From an uncultured Prevotella sp. (GTDB lineage: Bacteria; Bacteroidota; Bacteroidia; Bacteroidales; Bacteroidaceae), in contig USCX01000047.1 in the NCBI GenBank assembly GCA_900553285.1, positions 1-9,890 on the forward strand: a stretch of DNA of 9,890 bases. Reading direction: 5' to 3'. Under the pieces are notes generated by a model. The model was not told the origin of the DNA. It ran no database searches and saw only the letters and a program-made list of their open reading frames with translations. Position 1 is the first letter of the stretch. Each line of letters starts with the position of its first letter. Below, piece after piece: positions 6,439-9,890 of the stretch. The position numbers were made by a program, and so were the translations under genes.

Positions 6439-7059
6439 ATGATACCCGTACAATTTATTACCCATACCACCGACCGCTACTCGTATGAGGATTCGGCGCG
6501 GTTGGCCCTTGCCGGTGGGTGCCGGTGGGTGCAGTTCCGGATGAAAGAGGGGAGCGACGACGAAGTGCGCCCGGTGGCGGAGCGTGTACAGGCTCTTTGC
6601 CGGGAACATGGGGCTACGTTGATAGTCGACGACCGTGTCGATCTGGCCAAATCTATCGGTGCCGACGGTGTTCATCTCGGTCGTGAGGACATGCCTGTGG
6701 CCGAGGCCCGCAAGCGCCTTGGTGAAGAATTTCTTATTGGCGGAACGGCAAACACTTTTGACGATGTGGAACGTCTTTGTCGCGCGGGGGTTGATTATAT
6801 AGGTTACGGACCGTTTCGTTTCACCACGACGAAAGAACGGTTAGCCCCGGTACTGGGCATCGACGGGTATGCGGAACTGGTGAAGCGCATGGCCGAAGCC
6901 GGACTGCGGACTCCGGTGGTGGCCATCGGTGGAATTACCCGTCCTGACGTTCCGGCGTTGATGGCCACCGGCGTACGCGGCATAGCTGTGAGCAGTGCCG
7001 TGTTGCGGGCGGCCGACCCTGTGGCTGAGATGAAAGCTTTGTTGAATGCAGATGAATAA
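6439..7059 (+). CDS. thiE: Thiamine-phosphate synthase (ThiE)
   Basis: ThiE couples hydroxymethylpyrimidine pyrophosphate to thiazole phosphate, giving thiamin phosphate. The 206-residue TIM-barrel protein shows QFRMK (32-36, the family's QLR-K strand), VDDRVDLA (63-70, the family's N/DDR motif), GADGVHLG (74-81), GGTANT (101-106), GYGPFRFTTTKE (122-133) and the phosphate-binding AIGGI (162-166). I chose the ATG at 6439. It has AAGGA close upstream and gives the canonical N-terminus, whereas the longer frame from 6277 would run through the promoter and the riboswitch. Thiazole attachment probably takes place on whichever carboxylated or non-carboxylated phosphate Thi4 supplies after processing. 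It is the first gene of the operon, 12 bases before thiC. No thiD kinase is fused or adjacent, so that step must be encoded elsewhere. Confidence 0.97.
   Translation: MIPVQFITHTTDRYSYEDSARLALAGGCRWVQFRMKEGSDDEVRPVAERVQALCREHGATLIVDDRVDLAKSIGADGVHLGREDMPVAEARKRLGEEFLIGGTANTFDDVERLCRAGVDYIGYGPFRFTTTKERLAPVLGIDGYAELVKRMAEAGLRTPVVAIGGITRPDVPALMATGVRGIAVSSAVLRAADPVAEMKALLNADE
6511..6530 (+). repeat. Perfect 10-bp tandem repeat inside thiE
   Basis: GCCGGTGGGT occurs twice in succession, in the codons for residues 25-31 of ThiE. The encoded GGCRW segment still matches what the family has at this place, so it is probably coding sequence that happens to repeat. Gain or loss of one unit would shift the frame. 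Confidence 0.9.
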
Positions 7060-7071
7060 CCGTATTAGTTT

Positions 7072-8769
7072 ATGAAGGACACGATGAAAATCACTTATCC
7101 CGGCAGTGAGAAGGTTTATATGCCGGGGCAGCTTTATCCTGAGTTGCGCGTGGCCATGCGGCGGGTGAACCTGACCCCAACCGTGACCGTCAAGGACGGG
7201 CAGAAAACGTTCAAGGGGAATGTCCCCGTCTATGTGTACGATACGAGTGGCCCGTATAGCGATCCTGCGCAATCCATCGATTTGCGCAAGGGCCTTCCGC
7301 GTCTGCGTGAACCGTGGATTCTGAAGCGGGGCGGGGTGGAACGCCTCACCGAGCTGACTTCGGAATATGGCAGGGAACGTCAGGCGGATCATCGTCTCGA
7401 CGCGCTTCGTTTCGAACACGTGAGGCTGCCGCTCCGTGCGTTGCCCGGTGCGCACATCACGCAGATGGCCTATGCAAAGGCAGGCGTCATCACCCCCGAG
7501 ATGGAGTATGTCGCCATCCGCGAGAACATGAACTGTCGCGAATTGGGCATAGAGACGCACATCACGCCGGAGTTCGTCCGTGACGAAGTGGCCGCCGGCC
7601 GTGCCGTTATTCCGGCCAACATTAATCACCCGGAGGCGGAACCCATGATAATCGGACGTCATTTCCTTGTCAAGATTAATACAAATCTCGGAAACTCCGC
7701 CACGACTTCATCCATCGACGAGGAAGTGGAGAAAGCCGTATGGAGTTGCAAGTGGGGAGGCGATACCATTATGGATCTGTCGACTGGAAAAAACATTCAC
7801 GAGACGCGTGAGTGGATTGTGCGGAACAGTCCGGTTCCGGTCGGCACGGTCCCGATGTATCAGGCCATGGAAAAAGTTCATGGCCACGCCGAGGAACTCA
7901 GTTGGGAACTCTATCGCGACACGCTCATCGAACAGTGTGAACAAGGCGTAGACTATTTTACGATTCATTGCGGCATTCGTCGTCACAACGTTCACTTGGC
8001 TCACGAACGTCTTTGCGGTATGGTGAGTCGCGGAGGCAGTATCATTTCAGAATGGTGTCTGCGTCACGATAAGGAAAGTTTTCTTTATGAGCACTTTGAT
8101 GATATTTGTGACATCTGTGCCCAGTATGATGTAGCCCTTTCATTGGGCGACGGTCTTCGCCCCGGTGCCATCGCAGACGCCAACGACCGAGCCCAGTTTG
8201 CCGAACTTGACACGATGGGCGAACTCGTAGAGAGGGCATGGGCCAAGAACGTTCAGGCTTTCATAGAAGGGCCGGGCCACGTGCCCATGCATAAGATCCG
8301 CGAGAACATGGACCGGCAGATCGAGAAGTGCCATGGGGCTCCTTTCTATACTCTCGGTCCGCTCGTGACCGACATCGCGCCGGGCTACGACCACATTACG
8401 AGCGCCATCGGTGCCGCTCAGATCGGATGGTACGGTACGGCTATGCTCTGCTATGTCACGCCGAAAGAACACCTTGCGCTTCCCAATCGCGAGGATGTCC
8501 GTACGGGAGTCGTAACCTATAAGCTAGCCGCGCACGCCGCCGATCTGGCAAAAGGACATCCCGGAGCACAAGTGCGTGATGACGCTCTTTCGAAAGCGCG
8601 TTACGAGTTTCGATGGAAGGACCAGTTCAATCTGAGCCTCGACCCCGACCGTGCCCTGCAATACTACAAGGAGGCGCATTACGAGGATGCCGAGTTCTGC
8701 ACCATGTGCGGGCCTAATTTTTGCGCTATGCGCATTTCGCACCGCTTGAAGGATTGCGATAAAATCTAA
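7072..8769 (+). CDS. thiC: Phosphomethylpyrimidine synthase (ThiC)
   Basis: ThiC is a radical S-adenosylmethionine enzyme that rearranges aminoimidazole ribotide into hydroxymethylpyrimidine phosphate, the pyrimidine half of thiamin. The 565-residue protein is full length. It ends with the ThiC iron-sulfur motif CX2CX4C at Cys543, Cys546 and Cys551, located at the C-terminus as is usual for this family. Other hallmarks are PVYVYDTSGPYSDP near 52-65, NCRELGIETHITPEFVRDE, FTIHCGIRR, GDGLRPGAIADA and EGPGHVPMHKIRENM. The start is uncertain between ATG 7072 and ATG 7084. Only the second has an AAGGA just upstream (7075-7079), and it would remove four residues. The gene lies between thiE and thi4 under the same riboswitch. 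The oxygen-sensitive cluster fits an anaerobic or microaerobic host. Confidence 0.98.
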   Translation: MKDTMKITYPGSEKVYMPGQLYPELRVAMRRVNLTPTVTVKDGQKTFKGNVPVYVYDTSGPYSDPAQSIDLRKGLPRLREPWILKRGGVERLTELTSEYGRERQADHRLDALRFEHVRLPLRALPGAHITQMAYAKAGVITPEMEYVAIRENMNCRELGIETHITPEFVRDEVAAGRAVIPANINHPEAEPMIIGRHFLVKINTNLGNSATTSSIDEEVEKAVWSCKWGGDTIMDLSTGKNIHETREWIVRNSPVPVGTVPMYQAMEKVHGHAEELSWELYRDTLIEQCEQGVDYFTIHCGIRRHNVHLAHERLCGMVSRGGSIISEWCLRHDKESFLYEHFDDICDICAQYDVALSLGDGLRPGAIADANDRAQFAELDTMGELVERAWAKNVQAFIEGPGHVPMHKIRENMDRQIEKCHGAPFYTLGPLVTDIAPGYDHITSAIGAAQIGWYGTAMLCYVTPKEHLALPNREDVRTGVVTYKLAAHAADLAKGHPGAQVRDDALSKARYEFRWKDQFNLSLDPDRALQYYKEAHYEDAEFCTMCGPNFCAMRISHRLKDCDKI

Positions 8770-8800
8770 CGATAAAAAAAGAATAACCAATTCACTCATC

Positions 8801-9574
8801 ATGATTGAAATTCAAGTATCCGAAGGCATTATCAGTACGTACTTCGAAAAGATGAAAAAGTGTCTCGACCTTGACGTCGCTATCGTGGGTGGCGGTCCGT
8901 CGGGCATTGTGGCTGCTTACTATTTGGCCAAGGCCGGTTTGCGCGTGGCTCAATTCGACCGGAAACTTTCGCCCGGCGGAGGCATGTGGGGAGGCGCTAT
9001 GATGTTCAACCAGATTGTCATCCAGCAGGAGGCGCTGCCCATTGTTGAGGATTTCGGCATTAACTACGCCCCTTATGGGGATGGCCTTTATACGATGGAT
9101 TCTGTTGAGAGCACGTCTTCATTGCTTTATCATGCCGTTCATGCCGGTGCCACGGTTTTCAACTGTTATTCCGTTGAGGATGTAGTTTATAAAGAGGACC
9201 GCGTGAGCGGGGTCGTAGTGAACTGGACTCCTGTCTTGCGTGAGGGGCTTCATGTTGACCCGCTGAACATAATGGCCCGTTGTGTGGTTGACGGTACCGG
9301 GCATGACAGCGAAATCTGCCGGACCGTGGCCCGCAAAAACGGGGCACGCCTTGCCACGGAGACGGGCGATGTCGTGGGCGAACGCTCACTCGATGTAACT
9401 ACCGGCGAAGAAGAAGTGGTTAAAGGTTCAAAAGAAATTTACCCTGGCCTGTACGTATGCGGTATGGCGGCCAGCGCTGTGTCCGGGACACCGCGAATGG
9501 GGCCCATATTCGGCGGTATGTTGCTTAGTGGAAAGAAGGTGGCAGACCTTATTATCAGCAAGTTGAAAGCTTAA
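8801..9574 (+). CDS. thi4: Thi4-family thiazole synthase
   Basis: Thi4 makes the thiazole half of thiamin from NAD and glycine. Sulfur comes either from its own cysteine (yeast and plant type, single turnover) or from sulfide (archaeal and several prokaryotic types, Fe(II)-dependent). The 257-residue protein has the dinucleotide-binding motif VGGGPSG at 29-35, the Thi4 segment PGGGMWGGAMMFN (58-70), GLHVDP (149-154), DGTGHD (164-169) and the C-terminal GLYVCGMAA (216-224) and RMGPIFGGMLLSGKK (232-246). It lacks the insert with the donor cysteine of eukaryotic Thi4, but Cys173 lies five residues after His168, so the type is not certain. The length is close to archaeal homologues. It lies 31 bases after thiC and ends 32 bases before a strong terminator. 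No thiG, thiH, thiS or thiF is present. A ribulose-1,5-bisphosphate isomerase function, proposed for some archaeal homologues, is unlikely in this operon. Confidence 0.95.
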   Translation: MIEIQVSEGIISTYFEKMKKCLDLDVAIVGGGPSGIVAAYYLAKAGLRVAQFDRKLSPGGGMWGGAMMFNQIVIQQEALPIVEDFGINYAPYGDGLYTMDSVESTSSLLYHAVHAGATVFNCYSVEDVVYKEDRVSGVVVNWTPVLREGLHVDPLNIMARCVVDGTGHDSEICRTVARKNGARLATETGDVVGERSLDVTTGEEEVVKGSKEIYPGLYVCGMAASAVSGTPRMGPIFGGMLLSGKKVADLIISKLKA

Positions 9575-9606
9575 AAGTCAAGGAAGGTACGATAGCCGTA
9601 AAAGTC

Positions 9607-9652
9607 ATCGGTTTCTCAGCCGGAACAAAGTCTGGTTGAGAAACCGATTTTT
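9607..9652 (+). terminator. Strong intrinsic terminator of the thiamin operon
   Basis: An 18-bp stem pairs 9607-9624 with 9631-9648, with two G-U pairs and a six-base loop. It runs directly into U residues at 9648-9652. It follows the thi4 stop by 32 bases and closes the riboswitch-controlled unit. This is the best terminator in the window. Confidence 0.93.
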
Positions 9653-9728
9653 GTTTGTGTGTGCTGATGATTTCCTGCTTTGCGGAAGAAAAAGCCAAAG
9701 GGGCTATGGTCGTTTCATTCCTATTTCT

Positions 9729-9736
9729 TAATTTTG
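9729..9736 (+). promoter_or_regulatory. -7 promoter box before the right-edge gene
   Basis: TAATTTTG matches TAnnTTTG and lies 18 bases before the ATG at 9755. No clear TTTG is seen at the -33 position. Its placement after the thiamin terminator suggests an independent transcription unit. Confidence 0.5.
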
Positions 9737-9754
9737 TACGTTCAACCGTTCAAA

Positions 9755-9890
9755 ATGGCATTCCCGACGACCGGGAAAAACGGCATTCCGTTCCTGGATT
9801 TGGATCTGAAACGCAAGGAGATCGGCTTTAGCTGGAAAACGGACAGCCGGGACGCCGGCAACCACCTGAACTGCTACGGCGCCAAAAAAG
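9755..9890 (+). CDS. Unrecognised protein, partial (N-terminal 45 residues)
   Basis: I do not recognise this protein. The frame opens with MAFPTTGKNGIPFLDLDLKR and stays open to the right edge, giving 45 complete codons rich in Lys, Asp and Gly. There is no signal peptide or membrane segment, so a cytoplasmic protein is more likely. Support for it being real comes from the -7 box at 9729-9736, the terminator that separates it from thi4, and stops in both other plus frames within the same stretch (about 9806 and 9830). One minus-strand frame is also open over these bases, so the assignment is provisional. No Shine-Dalgarno sequence is visible. Confidence 0.5.
   Translation, partial: MAFPTTGKNGIPFLDLDLKRKEIGFSWKTDSRDAGNHLNCYGAKK

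Noticed and set aside
6841..7662. 273-codon minus-strand frame opposite thiE and thiC
   Set aside because: It is antisense to two genes with full sets of family motifs and reads as His/Arg-rich noise.

Overview
This window is a chromosomal housekeeping segment from a member of Bacteroidota, most likely Bacteroidales. Three things point there. The gene order DUF177 - rpmF - fabH - era - der is familiar from that order. The promoter -7 elements have the TAnnTTTG form typical of the phylum. Several genes lack a clear Shine-Dalgarno sequence. The DNA is moderately GC-rich, and I cannot resolve the genus by eye. I saw no rRNA, tRNA, CRISPR array, insertion sequence or prophage.

Left half (1-3515, all minus strand). 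Reading in the direction of transcription, a DUF177/YceD-like protein (3515-3057) is followed by ribosomal protein L32 (rpmF), beta-ketoacyl-ACP synthase III (fabH), the GTPase Era, and the GTPase Der, which runs off the left edge. This combines 50S assembly (DUF177, L32, Der), 30S assembly (Era) and initiation of fatty acid synthesis (FabH). A recognisable promoter sits only in front of the DUF177 gene. Hairpins after rpmF and after fabH may terminate or attenuate the transcript inside the cluster.

Middle (3516-6438). A 389-base stretch without a convincing gene carries a strong 16-bp hairpin followed by a U-tract on the minus strand, which probably terminates the next gene. That gene is a UvrD/PcrA superfamily 1A helicase (6196-3905, minus), with a Pro/Arg-rich linker and a C-terminal Tudor-like segment. 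It diverges from the thiamin operon across 242 bases that hold two opposed -7 boxes and a TPP riboswitch.

Right half (6272-9652, plus strand). A complete, self-contained thiamin operon consists of a promoter, a TPP aptamer, thiE, thiC, a Thi4-family thiazole synthase and a strong intrinsic terminator. ThiC makes the pyrimidine, Thi4 makes the thiazole and ThiE joins them. The usual bacterial thiazole genes (thiG, thiH, thiS, thiF) are absent here, and Thi4 occupies their place. This is the most biologically interesting point of the window. After the terminator, a new promoter-like element and the first 45 codons of an unrecognised protein run off the right edge.

Overall this is an ordinary conserved region. 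I found no convincing undescribed system, but the Thi4 replacement, its ambiguous sulfur-donor residue and the unknown right-edge gene merit a look.
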